Under the pieces are notes generated by a model, which was given only the letters and a program-made list of their open reading frames with translations, did not search any database and was not told the origin of the DNA. This document shows, in pieces, positions 36,790-46,336 of a DNA stretch of 64,000 bases. The stretch spans positions 190,969 to 254,968 of the forward strand of contig NZ_CP123585.1 in NCBI RefSeq assembly GCF_045277565.1, read 5' to 3'. The stretch is from Aliisedimentitalea scapharcae (GTDB taxonomy: Bacteria > Pseudomonadota > Alphaproteobacteria > Rhodobacterales > Rhodobacteraceae). Both the position numbers and the translations under genes were made by a program. How positions within the stretch are numbered: position 1 is the first letter of the stretch; the number at the start of each line of letters is the position of its first letter.

Positions 36790-37250
36790 GGCTTTGGTGT
36801 ACAAGTCGGGTTTTGAACGTGCTTCCCCTTTCCTCGGACAGACTTATCCAACGGCCTGGGTGATGTGAGCGATACCTGAACCGCTATTCTTGTCTGGCGA
36901 CAGGGTAGGGGATCCTCGCATTTCCTCCAAAATCTTTTCTCGGAAGACTTCGGTCGACGTTTTCCACCCGAGACATTTGCGGGGGAACCAACATCTGGCC
37001 CGGCGATTGGTGTTTTCGACGATGTCTTTTTGCCAAGGGCTGGAGGGATCACAGAACCAGGTTTGCGTCCAGATAGCGGCCAACTGACAAACTCTGTACC
37101 GCGATCGAAAGTGATGGATCGACGAGCAACGAGGGGAAGGTCTTTGATGGATTTCATGATCCTTCCCATCACAGGTTTCGTGCGCGCCGCTCCGCAATCA
37201 TCAGTTGCGCGTCGTTCACGCAGGTTTAGCTCCCTGTGCTCCATTTTCCA
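36790..37250 (-). pseudogene. IS30-family transposase C-terminal remnant, frameshifted
   Basis: The minus strand from about 37200 reads TKPVMGRIMKSIKDLPL and RSITFDRGTEFVSWP, then shifts frame to TQTWFCDPSSPWQK and VENTNRRAR, ending FREKILEEMR. This is the DDE-type integrase core of an IS30-family transposase. There is one frameshift near 37095 and a deletion of about 20-30 residues after NRRAR. No inverted repeats were found. Dead element just downstream of the racemase gene. Confidence 0.75.
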
Positions 37251-38197
37251 TTCTCCTGACTTTCCAGTAGGATAGAGGAAAAGTCGCTTCCCAGTTTAGA
37301 ATGTGCCCCCCTGTGCGACCCAGATACGCGTAATCTATCTTATGTTAATAAATCTGATTTCCTTCGAAAGGGGATGACCAACCTGACGTCCATCCTTAGC
37401 TGTTGGAAACCGCTAGAATAAACCCCATCGCAATCGCTCTGGAAACCGCGCGTGCCGTGTTTGCGGCACACAGTCCGGCCCCTGGATTTCCGTAAGAATC
37501 TCTACAAAACGTTCAGAAAGATCCAGCACCGCAGCGGTTTCCCCTGAGGTTTTCCCAAAAGCAGCTTGTTGAAGCATATCCTTCTCGCGATTGATTATGC
37601 GTGACAGGTCAGCACTCGGCGAAAAGTCAAATGGCTCAATCACTGCATTCTGCAGCAAACCGGCAAATTTGGCTATGTCACTGAGACTAATTTTGAGGAT
37701 CATACCCCGTGATTTCGCATGAGGTCCGGCACAATAGAAACCAGCATATTTCTGAACGCCTGTCACTCCACCCCTCCCACGCCTAGCATTGACACCGCGT
37801 CAACCTGACAATTCAATCAGAAACAAAACGGCCGGATCCTCTGAAATACCGGTCCTAAATCGCGCTCGCAGCGATCGACCAAAGTGAGCCCAGAGGTCCC
37901 GAATTGCCACTTTGCAGTGGAGGTCTGCTATGCTTGAGGTGGCCAGGGGCGACAAACCCCGACCTGACACTGCGATGAATCGGCCGATCTACTCAGATGC
38001 GTTTTGCATTGTGCCTTTGCCATCGACCCTGGGCGATAATTGCGCGGACGGGGTCTGATTGCCAATCGTGCCTCGCAAAGACCCGGCTCATCGAACCAAC
38101 TGTTCTGCTGGCAACCACAACGCACAAAGTCCGATCAGAACTTCCCAGCGTGTTCATGAAGACAGATGACCAAGCTTTGTCAGAGATCAGACGTTTC
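37251..38197. other. Intergenic region, no recognised gene
   Basis: About 950 bases. A minus-strand frame at 37413-37766 could encode up to 117 residues, and one at plus 37997-38233 up to 78, but neither resembles a family I know nor has a good ribosome site. It is AT-richer than the flanking operons. It looks like decayed DNA next to the IS30 remnant. Confidence 0.35.
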
Positions 38198-39331
38198 TCA
38201 AGCTCTGAATACGTCGTCTATGCTGATGTCTGACACAGACGTTTTTCCGGCCAATGCCATAGTTGTCTTCAGTTCCTGCTCAAGGATGTTCAACAAGGCG
38301 GCAACGCCTTCCTGACCCATTGCGCCCAACGCATAGACCATGGCGCGGCCAAGAAGGACCCCTGACGCGCCAAGGGCTCGTGCGCGAAATATGTCCATTC
38401 CAGTGCGCACACCGGAATCCATCAACAACTCCATCCTGTCACCCACAGCATCTGCGATTTCTGGTAACAACGAGATCGAGCTTGCGGCCCCATCCAATTG
38501 GCGCCCCCCGTGGTTTGAGACGATGATCGTTTCAATGCCCATCCCCGCCGCAAGACGCGCGTCTGCGACATCCATGACACCTTTCAACACAATCGGTCCG
38601 CCCCATTCTTTGCGGATCCATTCGATGTCGTCCCAATCCAGCGCCGGATCGACCATTTCCTTGGCCCAGACAAGAAGGCTGCTCAGATCGTCCACGCCCT
38701 TTGCATGGCCAATCACGTTGCCAAAGCCCTTGTAGGGCGTTTTTGCCATTTCGAGCGCCCAACGCGGTTTGGTCGCTATGTTGAGCATGTTCTTTAGATT
38801 TGGGCGGATCGACAGCTGGTTTTTCACATCCTTGTGGCGTTGTCCAAGCATCGCCAGGTCCATCGTCACCACCAGATGTGAACACCCGGCAGCCTTGGCG
38901 CGGTGGATAAGATCGCGGACAAATTCGCGATCTTTGACCACATAAAGCTGAAACCAGAACGGCGTGCCTGTCGCTTCTTTGACCTGTTCGATCGAGCAAA
39001 TAGACATCGTCGACAATATGAAGGGAACGCCAAAGTCACGCGCCGCTTTTGCGACCTTGATCTCGCCCCCGGCGTTTTGGATGCCAAGCATGCCAACAGG
39101 GGCAAAGGCAACGGGCAACTGGGCCGCCGCGCCGGTCACTCTGGTACGGGTGTCGATATCCGTGACGTCAATTCCCACGCGTTGACGGATGTTGACATTG
39201 CCAAAATCGGCTTCGTTTTTTCTGAATGTAGTTTCCGAATACGACCCTGATTCCGCATAGTCATAGAACATTTTCGGGACCCGGCGTTGATAGAGCGCGC
39301 GGAAATCTTCAACACATGTGATGGTTGGCAT
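38198..39331 (-). CDS. FMN-dependent alpha-hydroxy-acid dehydrogenase (LldD family)
   Basis: A 377-residue enzyme of the FMN alpha-hydroxy-acid oxidase family (L-lactate dehydrogenase, glycolate oxidase, mandelate dehydrogenase). The FMN-site Lys is in GGPIVLKGVM, and the active-site His and Arg are in SNHGGRQLDGA near 275. The C-terminal GVLLGRAMVYALGAMGQEGV is typical. It oxidises a 2-hydroxy acid to the 2-keto acid. It lies 12 bases after a sulfatase gene and downstream of TctCBA. I infer that it acts on the 2-hydroxy acid freed by the sulfatase. Confidence 0.9.
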   Translation of the reverse strand: MPTITCVEDFRALYQRRVPKMFYDYAESGSYSETTFRKNEADFGNVNIRQRVGIDVTDIDTRTRVTGAAAQLPVAFAPVGMLGIQNAGGEIKVAKAARDFGVPFILSTMSICSIEQVKEATGTPFWFQLYVVKDREFVRDLIHRAKAAGCSHLVVTMDLAMLGQRHKDVKNQLSIRPNLKNMLNIATKPRWALEMAKTPYKGFGNVIGHAKGVDDLSSLLVWAKEMVDPALDWDDIEWIRKEWGGPIVLKGVMDVADARLAAGMGIETIIVSNHGGRQLDGAASSISLLPEIADAVGDRMELLMDSGVRTGMDIFRARALGASGVLLGRAMVYALGAMGQEGVAALLNILEQELKTTMALAGKTSVSDISIDDVFRA

Positions 39332-39343
39332 TGCCCGGCCTCC

Positions 39344-40858
39344 TTACGCCATTCCGACCTGAACCTGATTTGGTCGCATATCATCTGGTCGAGACATCAG
39401 AATTTCGGTCAGATCAGCCTTTAGGGATGCATAGACCGGATCATCAATAACGTTCCGCAACTCATGGGGATCGTTTTCAAGGTCGTACATTTCACCGGCA
39501 CCTGACTTCAGATCGATTGTCAGTTTGGCCGTCTTGCTGCGGACGGTTCGCAGGGACAGGCCGACACCAACGCGACCGGGCAGAAGCTCCCATTCGCTCA
39601 TGGCCGCGTCGCGCGTTCCGTCACCCGATATGACATCATGCATAGATCGTCCGTGGATCTCCATCAGGCTGTCCGCCCCGGCCCAGTCCATAAATGTTGC
39701 ACCAAAGTCCAATGTCGAAAGGGGTTCAGAGCTGACTTTACCTGCTGGTACATCCGGCCCTTTCACGATGGCACGGACATTAAGCAGGCCCTCGAACGGC
39801 ATCGGCCCTTTCAGCACCAAACCGTGATCCCCCAGCCAATCACCATGGTCCGCGGTGTAGACAATGTAGGTGTTGTCGGCCAATCCTTGCGCTTCCAGTT
39901 CGGTGATGATGCGGCCAACGGAATGGTCGATCAAAGAGAGCTGGCCATAGGTGTTGGCGATCACCTCGCGCAGGTGCTCATCCGAGATTTCGGGATAGCG
40001 TGAATAGCTTGTGCGGATCTCTGCGCCTTTACCCTCGATCTTTGTTTCAACCGCGGCCTGGTGCCACCACGGGCGACCCTCGAAATCACGCGTTCGATGT
40101 TCTGGTAAATCGACGTCTTCAGGCCGATGCAAGGAAGCCCATGGTTCAGGGCAATCAAACGGGTGGTGTGGATCAGGGAACGACACCCACATGCAAAACG
40201 GCTTGTCATGATCCTGTTTGATGAACTCAATTGCGCGGTCCGCAATCCAAGTGGAGTTATGCCACGCCACAGGGAGCTTTGATGACCATACCTGAGGCGC
40301 GCCATTGTGGTCACGATGGCTTTCCCAAAGCAGTTTGTTTTTTTGCGCGCCCCGACCATCTCCATAATACCATTCCTCATAAGCCAGACCAGCAGGAGGT
40401 TTCTCGGGCAGCCACCAGTTGTGCCCGATGTGAACAAGCTCGGCATGATCGAACCCCATATAGGGACCGCGCCATCCTGCGGGCACTTTGGTTGAACCGG
40501 GAATGGATTCTACCGTGTCGCTGTCACCGTAGGTGTGGTAGGTCGCAAAATGCGCTTTCCCGATCTTTGCGGTGTGATATCCGGCGGCAGACAACGACGC
40601 CGCAAACCCTTTTTCACCCAGCTCAGGATCCAGATCGATCCCGTTGTCATGCACGCCATGGGTGCGCGGCAACAAGCCAGTCAGGATAGAAGCCCGTGCA
40701 GGCTGACAGACAACGCAAGGCGTCACGACCGTTTCAAGGCTGGTGCCCTCAGCGGCAAGCATGTCCAGATGTGGCGTATAGACGTTGCGCCCGCGAAACC
40801 CATAGCAATCGCCACGCTGTTGGTCCGAAGTGATGAAAAGAATGTTTGGGCGGGTCAT
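39344..40858 (-). CDS. Type I sulfatase (formylglycine-dependent), 504 residues
   Basis: A 504-residue alkaline-phosphatase-superfamily sulfatase. C51-Q-P-A-R55 is the CxPxR formylglycine motif. Metal ligands appear in ITSDQQRG near residue 10, and TADHGDWLGDHG near 330 carries the second Asp-His pair. ATG 40858 is chosen because it overlaps the tctA stop (ATGA) and gives the conserved MTRPNILFIT start. No signal peptide, so it probably acts in the cytoplasm after import by TctABC. Substrate unknown; the following hydroxy-acid dehydrogenase suggests a sulfated 2-hydroxy acid. Confidence 0.9.
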   Translation of the reverse strand: MTRPNILFITSDQQRGDCYGFRGRNVYTPHLDMLAAEGTSLETVVTPCVVCQPARASILTGLLPRTHGVHDNGIDLDPELGEKGFAASLSAAGYHTAKIGKAHFATYHTYGDSDTVESIPGSTKVPAGWRGPYMGFDHAELVHIGHNWWLPEKPPAGLAYEEWYYGDGRGAQKNKLLWESHRDHNGAPQVWSSKLPVAWHNSTWIADRAIEFIKQDHDKPFCMWVSFPDPHHPFDCPEPWASLHRPEDVDLPEHRTRDFEGRPWWHQAAVETKIEGKGAEIRTSYSRYPEISDEHLREVIANTYGQLSLIDHSVGRIITELEAQGLADNTYIVYTADHGDWLGDHGLVLKGPMPFEGLLNVRAIVKGPDVPAGKVSSEPLSTLDFGATFMDWAGADSLMEIHGRSMHDVISGDGTRDAAMSEWELLPGRVGVGLSLRTVRSKTAKLTIDLKSGAGEMYDLENDPHELRNVIDDPVYASLKADLTEILMSRPDDMRPNQVQVGMA

Positions 40859-42453
40859 TTTTTGTCTGCCTTTGGCTTGCGTAGAGATATGAAGAGTACG
40901 CCCACGGCGCACAGGATGAACGCCGCCGCGAGTGGGCTTTTGAGAAGAAACAGGGGATCGCCGCCTGTCGCCGAAAACGCCTGACGCGCGGTTTCTTCGA
41001 TGCGCCCCCCCAACACGAACCCAATGACGAACGGGAGCGGCGAGATCGCAAAGCGCATCATGAAATATCCCAGAATCCCGAATGCAAAGGCGAACCAAAT
41101 CGCGCTCATCGAGGTTTCCTGAACATAAAGAGATGCGAGTGTAAGAAGCAGAACGACGGGCAACAGATATTGCTTCGGGATGCGAACAAGGGCGCCAAGA
41201 AACCGCATGAGAAACCCGCCGATTGTCCAGTTCAGAAGGTTGGCCAGGATCATGGTGGTGAAAAGCCCGAAGGCGATCACGAGTTCAGGGTTCAAATCTG
41301 TCGAGAACTTGAAAACTGCTGGGCCTGGGTTGAACCCCCCAATGGACTCTGCTGCCAGGATCAGAAATACGGCCGCCGTGTTGCCGGGAATGCCAAGCGA
41401 CAGAACCGGAATGAGGTTCGCCCCCGAAACCGAAGAATTTGCGGCTTCTGTCGCGGCAATACCTTCGGGCGCACCCTGCCCAAACTCTGGGTCCTCAGGC
41501 TTTTTGTTTTTTGCGTGGAACCGTTTGCCGGTCGCATATCCAATCGTAGCTGCAAGCGTCGATCCCACACCGGGCAGTGCGCCGATTGTGGTGCCAATAA
41601 GTGCTGACCGGCCGATGTAAGGAAGGATCCGCCGAATGTCGGCCCAGTGGAGGCGCTGGTCTCCCGTGTCCTTGGCAACTTCAATCGCTCCTTTGCGGCG
41701 CGTTTGGTTCCACAGGTTTTCAAGCTCGCTGAAAATGGCTCCGATGACCAGCACACCAATCACAGCTGCGGTGATGGGAATCCCGTCGGAAAGTGCCGAA
41801 CTGCCAAAGCTTAGGCGGGGATAAAAATCATCACCGGTTCCGATATATACCGCCAGAAGACCAAGCCCGCAGCTCAAAAGCCCTTTGGCAGCGGATCCAC
41901 CGACGACCGCTGCGATGAAACTAAGCGATAGGATCAAAAGCGCAGTTTTTTCGGGAAGGTCCAAATAGGATTCAACAAGGATCGCCAGAAACGGGGCACA
42001 GACAATCAGAACAATGTCCGAAAACGTGTCCCCCGAAACAGACGAGAAATGGGAAATCTTGAGCGCCTTTCGGGCTTTTCCCGATTGCGCCATTGGATAA
42101 CCATCAAGCGTGGTCATAAAGGCGTCGGGCGTGCCGGGGGTGTTAAATAAAATCGCAGGAACCGCACCCCCGACTGTTGATCCTTTCATGACCCCGATCA
42201 GGAACCCCATCACGGGCAAAAGCGCATCGGACGTGAAGCCAAATACAGAAATGAGGATCGGTAAGGAAATGGCCATCGCAATGACCCCGCCCAAGCCGGG
42301 GGCCGCGCCGACGACGATCCCAAGAACCAGACCGAACGCGACCATCATAACGGTGATGGAAATCGAAACGCCAAGGAAAGAGAATGCCTCGGGTCCCTGA
42401 AAAACCGCCAGAATACCAAGCCAGATGTAGTCAAGAGTGCCCACGTCAACCAT
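40855..42453 (-). CDS. tctA: Tripartite tricarboxylate transporter large permease (TctA family)
   Basis: A 532-residue membrane protein of the TctA family with about 12 hydrophobic segments. Two conserved stretches are GAAPGLGGVIAMAISLPI near residue 50 and GALPGVGSTLAATIGYATGK near 290. It is the large permease of a TTT importer with TctB and the periplasmic TctC. Its stop overlaps the sulfatase start, so uptake and desulfation are coupled. TTT systems carry carboxylates, fitting a sulfated organic acid. Confidence 0.93.
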   Translation of the reverse strand: MVDVGTLDYIWLGILAVFQGPEAFSFLGVSISITVMMVAFGLVLGIVVGAAPGLGGVIAMAISLPILISVFGFTSDALLPVMGFLIGVMKGSTVGGAVPAILFNTPGTPDAFMTTLDGYPMAQSGKARKALKISHFSSVSGDTFSDIVLIVCAPFLAILVESYLDLPEKTALLILSLSFIAAVVGGSAAKGLLSCGLGLLAVYIGTGDDFYPRLSFGSSALSDGIPITAAVIGVLVIGAIFSELENLWNQTRRKGAIEVAKDTGDQRLHWADIRRILPYIGRSALIGTTIGALPGVGSTLAATIGYATGKRFHAKNKKPEDPEFGQGAPEGIAATEAANSSVSGANLIPVLSLGIPGNTAAVFLILAAESIGGFNPGPAVFKFSTDLNPELVIAFGLFTTMILANLLNWTIGGFLMRFLGALVRIPKQYLLPVVLLLTLASLYVQETSMSAIWFAFAFGILGYFMMRFAISPLPFVIGFVLGGRIEETARQAFSATGGDPLFLLKSPLAAAFILCAVGVLFISLRKPKADKK

Positions 42454-42995
42454 CAGACATCTCCATTTGGTGGCAGCAGCACATCATCAAATGGCAAGTC
42501 ATAGAGCACGATGATCCCAGCGACGGCCACAAGCGCGATCAACGCTGCGCGCCATGTCAGTCGCTGTTCCACAAACGAGGTCATGGCAAAGACCATGAAC
42601 CCGCCGCCCAGTACGAAACCTGTGTATTTCCACGGTATGGTGTCGCGCAGAAGTCTGTAATCTTCGCCGCCAAACAGGTTGGCCGCGACGGGTCCCGCCC
42701 ATCGCATCACAACAATCCCGATGACTCCGAACAGGGTGATGGCACCAATATAGATCACGTTGTTGCGAGAGGGGCGGTCGTTTTCGCCACCACGTTCAAG
42801 CAGCAGCAACAGGCCTGAAATCAGGATAAACGCAGCGGCCAATGTCGGAGCGAGGCTGTCGCCCACGACATATTGTCCGCGGGACCTTTCAACCAACCCG
42901 GTGTCGGTGTCCAAAGGGATCCAGACGAAGGCAAGGATCAAAGCGAAGGCAATACAGCCCACACCCAGTGCCGTGGTGGCAGAGAGTTTTCGCAT
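42453..42995 (-). CDS. tctB: Tripartite tricarboxylate transporter small permease (TctB family)
   Basis: A 180-residue protein with four hydrophobic segments (about 8-26, 45-63, 75-95 and 140-165), the layout of TctB. ATG 42995 is chosen for the hydrophobic start and lack of conservation upstream. It ends on the same base where tctA starts. Primary sequence is weakly conserved, as usual for the family; position between tctC and tctA supports the call. Confidence 0.85.
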   Translation of the reverse strand: MRKLSATTALGVGCIAFALILAFVWIPLDTDTGLVERSRGQYVVGDSLAPTLAAAFILISGLLLLLERGGENDRPSRNNVIYIGAITLFGVIGIVVMRWAGPVAANLFGGEDYRLLRDTIPWKYTGFVLGGGFMVFAMTSFVEQRLTWRAALIALVAVAGIIVLYDLPFDDVLLPPNGDV

Positions 42996-43061
42996 ATCGG
43001 TCTCGCAAATAGGGTGAGAATGTCGGGCAGCGCGCACGCCGCCCGCTCTTCGTTTCCAGGC

Positions 43062-44009
43062 TTACTCGGACGCCGCAGCGATAAGTGCGCCGGAAGAATC
43101 GAAGTCCTTCTGAACAGCGTCTTCAAGCTCGGCTCCCGAGATAACAACCGGGCCGCCAAACCCTTTCGTGATGAAAGCGTTGGCCTTGCCGCCTTGCGTC
43201 GTTACGACTTTGCCGATTGCCGCCGCAATGGCATCTCGTGCCGCCGGGTCCATGTTGGGCGGGCCTGCAAAAATGAACGAGATTTCGCTGACAAACTCAA
43301 CGCCATACTCGGACAGAAGCGGGGCGTCTGGCGAGTTTTGCAGCGGTTCGCTGCGCGCCGACGCCAATTCCACCATATCGCCCGCAGCAACTGCTTTCGC
43401 CTGTATGCCCGCGCCAAAACCAACATCCATGTCGCCTGCATTCAGGCCATTCATGACGGCTTTACCGCCTTTGACCGAAATAATATTAAAATTGACGCCG
43501 TTTTCCTTGCCCGCGATGTAAGCGATATCGCCCAGCATGCCGGTCATGACACCAAAACGAATGTCCTGACCACTCTTGGCGGCTTCAATCACATCACCCA
43601 TCGTCTTCCAGCCTTTCGAAGCCAGCGCGACAACGCCCATCTGGGTTCCGGCAGTGGTGGTGATCGGCGTTACGTCTTGGGGGGTGCCGGCTTTTGCGGC
43701 CGCCATGTTGTAGCCAAGCGTTTCAGACACGATGATGGCGATTGCGGTGCCGTCAGCTGGCTCTTCCTTCAGCGCGTTCACTGCGTTCAAACCACCTTTG
43801 CCGGTTACTTGTTCCGGGATGATTTTCCAACCATGCAGGTCTTCGAGCTCTTCGGCGATCAGCCTGGCCTGAGTATCGGCACCTCCACCAGCCGCAAATG
43901 AGATAATCATCTTGATGGGACCTGGTGGGGTCCAATCCTCTGCAAATGCGGTCGTAGATGTCCCGAGAATCGCAGCAGCGACCACCGCAAATTTGAGCAA
44001 CGTCTTCAT
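43062..44009 (-). CDS. tctC: Tripartite tricarboxylate transporter substrate-binding protein (TctC/Bug family)
   Basis: A 315-residue periplasmic binding protein with a signal peptide (1-23, ending TTAFAE). Its mature start WTPPGPIKMIISFAAGGGADTQARLIAEELE and the GFGAGIQAKAV and ADGTAIAI segments are of the Bug/TctC fold. Such proteins bind carboxylates through water-mediated contacts. ATG 44009 has GGAGGAAAA upstream. First gene of the tctCBA-sulfatase-hydroxy-acid dehydrogenase operon, divergent from marR. Confidence 0.9.
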   Translation of the reverse strand: MKTLLKFAVVAAAILGTSTTAFAEDWTPPGPIKMIISFAAGGGADTQARLIAEELEDLHGWKIIPEQVTGKGGLNAVNALKEEPADGTAIAIIVSETLGYNMAAAKAGTPQDVTPITTTAGTQMGVVALASKGWKTMGDVIEAAKSGQDIRFGVMTGMLGDIAYIAGKENGVNFNIISVKGGKAVMNGLNAGDMDVGFGAGIQAKAVAAGDMVELASARSEPLQNSPDAPLLSEYGVEFVSEISFIFAGPPNMDPAARDAIAAAIGKVVTTQGGKANAFITKGFGGPVVISGAELEDAVQKDFDSSGALIAAASE

Positions 44010-44059
44010 GTTTTCCTCCCTGAAACACATGTCTGTTGGCGTCACTTGTTCTATAATAA

Positions 44060-44095
44060 GGTGGAAAAGTCAACGAACAAGTTGACATTTCCACC
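44060..44095. promoter_or_regulatory. 36-base inverted repeat, probable MarR operator
   Basis: GGTGGAAA (44060-44067) pairs with TTTCCACC (44088-44095), and GTCAAC (44069-44074) pairs with GTTGAC (44081-44086); only the base between arms and the six-base centre are unpaired. It lies in the 127-base gap between tctC and marR, 42 bases before the marR ATG. A minus-strand promoter (TTGTTC, 16 bases, TATTAT) appears to overlap it. This fits repression of both divergent operons by the MarR protein. Confidence 0.7.
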
Positions 44096-44136
44096 AAAAC
44101 ACCTGAATCTCTTTTCATCAAAGAGGATATCTGACG

Positions 44137-44625
44137 ATGACAAAATCCGCAGCAGAGGCGATCGCCGAAGGCCTGCATATTCCTTTTCAGATTGCGCAGT
44201 TGCACTCTGCTTTAAGCACCCAGGCAAAAGCGATCATTTCTCGGCACGGCGACCTGAATCTTGCGCAGTGGCGCATCGTTCGGCTGGTCGCGCTTGATAT
44301 TGCGAACACCACCACCGCGGTGCGCAAAGGTGCGGGCATCGATAAAAGTCAGTTCAGCAAAATGCTCGGCGTCCTTGAAGACAAGGGATACCTCAAACTG
44401 CGCCCGTTTGAAGAAGACAAGCGCCAGCATCTTATCGAATTGACGGAAAAAGGCCGGACCTCTCATGATCGCCTGGGCCCTGTTTTGGAAGCCAGACAAG
44501 AACACCTGGTAAGTGCGCTTACGGCGGACGAACAAGCAACCGTACTGAAAGCGATCAAGCTGCTTTCAGAAGCCGCCCAAAAGACCGATTTCCCCGACGC
44601 ATATGTGATTCCAGAAGATGAATAA
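44137..44625 (+). CDS. MarR-family transcriptional regulator
   Basis: A 162-residue winged-helix MarR-type regulator. The DNA-binding core (LAQWRIVRLVALD, then GIDKSQFSKMLGVLEDKGYLKL, residues 45-95) and wing (EEDKRQHLIELTEKG) are clear. It is the first gene of a divergent pair with a large inverted repeat next to it, and the sulfatase gene starts three bases after its stop. It probably senses the sulfated substrate or its product and releases repression of both operons. Confidence 0.9.
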   Translation: MTKSAAEAIAEGLHIPFQIAQLHSALSTQAKAIISRHGDLNLAQWRIVRLVALDIANTTTAVRKGAGIDKSQFSKMLGVLEDKGYLKLRPFEEDKRQHLIELTEKGRTSHDRLGPVLEARQEHLVSALTADEQATVLKAIKLLSEAAQKTDFPDAYVIPEDE

Positions 44626-44628
44626 GAA

Positions 44629-46074
44629 ATGAAAAATACTCCCAATCTTTTGGTGATCCTTTCGGATCAGCACCAAGCACGCGCCATGTCCTGCGAGAAC
44701 CATCCGGTGGTGCAGACACCGAATTTGGACGCGCTTGCCGCGCGCGGGACGCGGTTCACGAACGCCTACACGCCCTCTCCGATCTGCGTGCCCGCCCGCG
44801 CGGCGTTTGCAACCGGGCGACCGGTGCACGAGATTGGCAATTGGGACAACGCGATGCCTTATCAGGGAACACCACGTGGATGGGGGCATGCCTTGCAGGA
44901 CAAAGGGGTGCGCGTGGAGTCTATTGGGAAACTACACTATCGCCAGATCGACGATGACGCCGGATTTGACGTTCAACACATCCCGATGCATGTCGCCGAT
45001 GGTGTTGGCATGGTTTGGGGCTCGATCCGTCGTGAAGATGAGCGCATCTTCAACAAAGATGTTCGCATGATGGGGAACACGATCGGGCCGGGGGAAAGCA
45101 GTTATACCAGATATGATCGCAGCGTCACCGACCGGACCTGTGATTGGTTGTCCGACACTCAGCACAGCACCGACCCTTGGTGCCTTTATGTGGGTCTCGT
45201 GGCCCCGCATCACCCTTTAATCTCACCTCAAGAGTTCTACGACCTCTATCCTCTGGACGGGCTTCCCCCAGATAAACTACGCCTTCGCGACGGATATGCC
45301 CAACATCCGTGGATCGAAAAGGTCGCCACAGCGATGGTCGCAGAAGATGGTTGGAAGGACGAGGAAGAACGACGTACCGCAATCGCCGCGTATTACGGTC
45401 TGACCAGTTATATGGACCACAATGTCGGGCGGATTATCCAGGCGCTGAAGGACAGTGGGCGCTTTGATGACACCACGGTCATCTACTCAAGCGACCACGG
45501 AGAGAACCTTGGCGTCCGTGATCTGTGGGGCAAGATGAACATGTATGAAGAATCCGCGGCGATCCCGTTGATTGTTGCCCCCGCGCCGGATCTGAAAACA
45601 AACCCTCGGCCAACCAGCGCGACCACAACAAGCCTGCTGGACATCTCGGAAACGATCATCGACCACTTTGGTGCAAAACTTCCGGGTGATCGCCCCGGGC
45701 AATCGCTTTATGATCTTGCCGCGTCCAAAGACGACCCCAACCGTGCGGTGCTCAGCGAATACCATGCGATCGGGTCGGTCTCTGCGTCTTTAATGCTTCG
45801 AAAGGGCGACCTGAAACTGATTGAATATGTTGGGTTCGCGCCGGAGTTGTTTAATCTGGCCGAAGATCCCGAAGAACTGACCAATCAGGCCCAGAATCCT
45901 GCCTATGCAGATGATCTGGCCAGAATGCAAAACGAACTTCGTCAGATTTGCGATCCCGAAGCCGTCAATGTGCAAGCGTTCAAAGATCAGGACGCGCTGA
46001 TTGAGGCCTATGGCGGGAAAGAGATCGCCTCGAAACTTGGCGCCCCCTCAGCTACCCCGCCTCCCGTCACTTAG
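44629..46074 (+). CDS. Type I sulfatase (formylglycine-dependent), 481 residues
   Basis: A 481-residue sulfatase with formylglycine motif C53-V-P-A-R57. LSDQHQARAM near residue 11 holds metal ligands and YSSDHGENLGVRDLWGK near 290 the second metal pair. No signal peptide, so cytoplasmic. It is co-transcribed with marR. It differs from the sulfatase at 39344 in motif and length, so the locus has at least two specificities or substrates. Confidence 0.9.
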   Translation: MKNTPNLLVILSDQHQARAMSCENHPVVQTPNLDALAARGTRFTNAYTPSPICVPARAAFATGRPVHEIGNWDNAMPYQGTPRGWGHALQDKGVRVESIGKLHYRQIDDDAGFDVQHIPMHVADGVGMVWGSIRREDERIFNKDVRMMGNTIGPGESSYTRYDRSVTDRTCDWLSDTQHSTDPWCLYVGLVAPHHPLISPQEFYDLYPLDGLPPDKLRLRDGYAQHPWIEKVATAMVAEDGWKDEEERRTAIAAYYGLTSYMDHNVGRIIQALKDSGRFDDTTVIYSSDHGENLGVRDLWGKMNMYEESAAIPLIVAPAPDLKTNPRPTSATTTSLLDISETIIDHFGAKLPGDRPGQSLYDLAASKDDPNRAVLSEYHAIGSVSASLMLRKGDLKLIEYVGFAPELFNLAEDPEELTNQAQNPAYADDLARMQNELRQICDPEAVNVQAFKDQDALIEAYGGKEIASKLGAPSATPPPVT

Positions 46075-46336
46075 GCGGTGACTGGTTTCAACTCAACGCA
46101 AGGATCCACCATGATGCAGGATGATACTTCTTTGGCACTATCGGAGCTGTGGGATCTACCGGATGACACCCGGTCGACGGGTCATTGCGCAAAATAAATG
46201 CAATGGCGTGACAAAGCCCAACTGAAGCGATCCACTAACCTCTTGAACATCATGAACACGGGCAACTTGGCCCCCCACCGTCTTTGAAACACAACGACAC
46301 CTTGTTTTGCCCTGGCCCAAAAGAACCGTTTTTCGC
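46075..46336. other. Gap before AbrB gene with a possible 28-residue frame
   Basis: A short frame runs from ATG 46111 to TAA 46197: MMQDDTSLALSELWDLPDD then ten more residues. CAAGGAT lies upstream, a fair ribosome site. It does not resemble anything I know and may be a remnant or chance. Nothing else is seen in this stretch. Confidence 0.25.

Noticed and set aside
35584..36804. Minus-strand 406-residue frame
   Set aside because: Antisense to the racemase gene; no motifs.
37413..37766. Possible 117-residue minus-strand protein
   Set aside because: No good ribosome site, no family resemblance and location in decayed DNA; kept only as a note in the intergenic entry.
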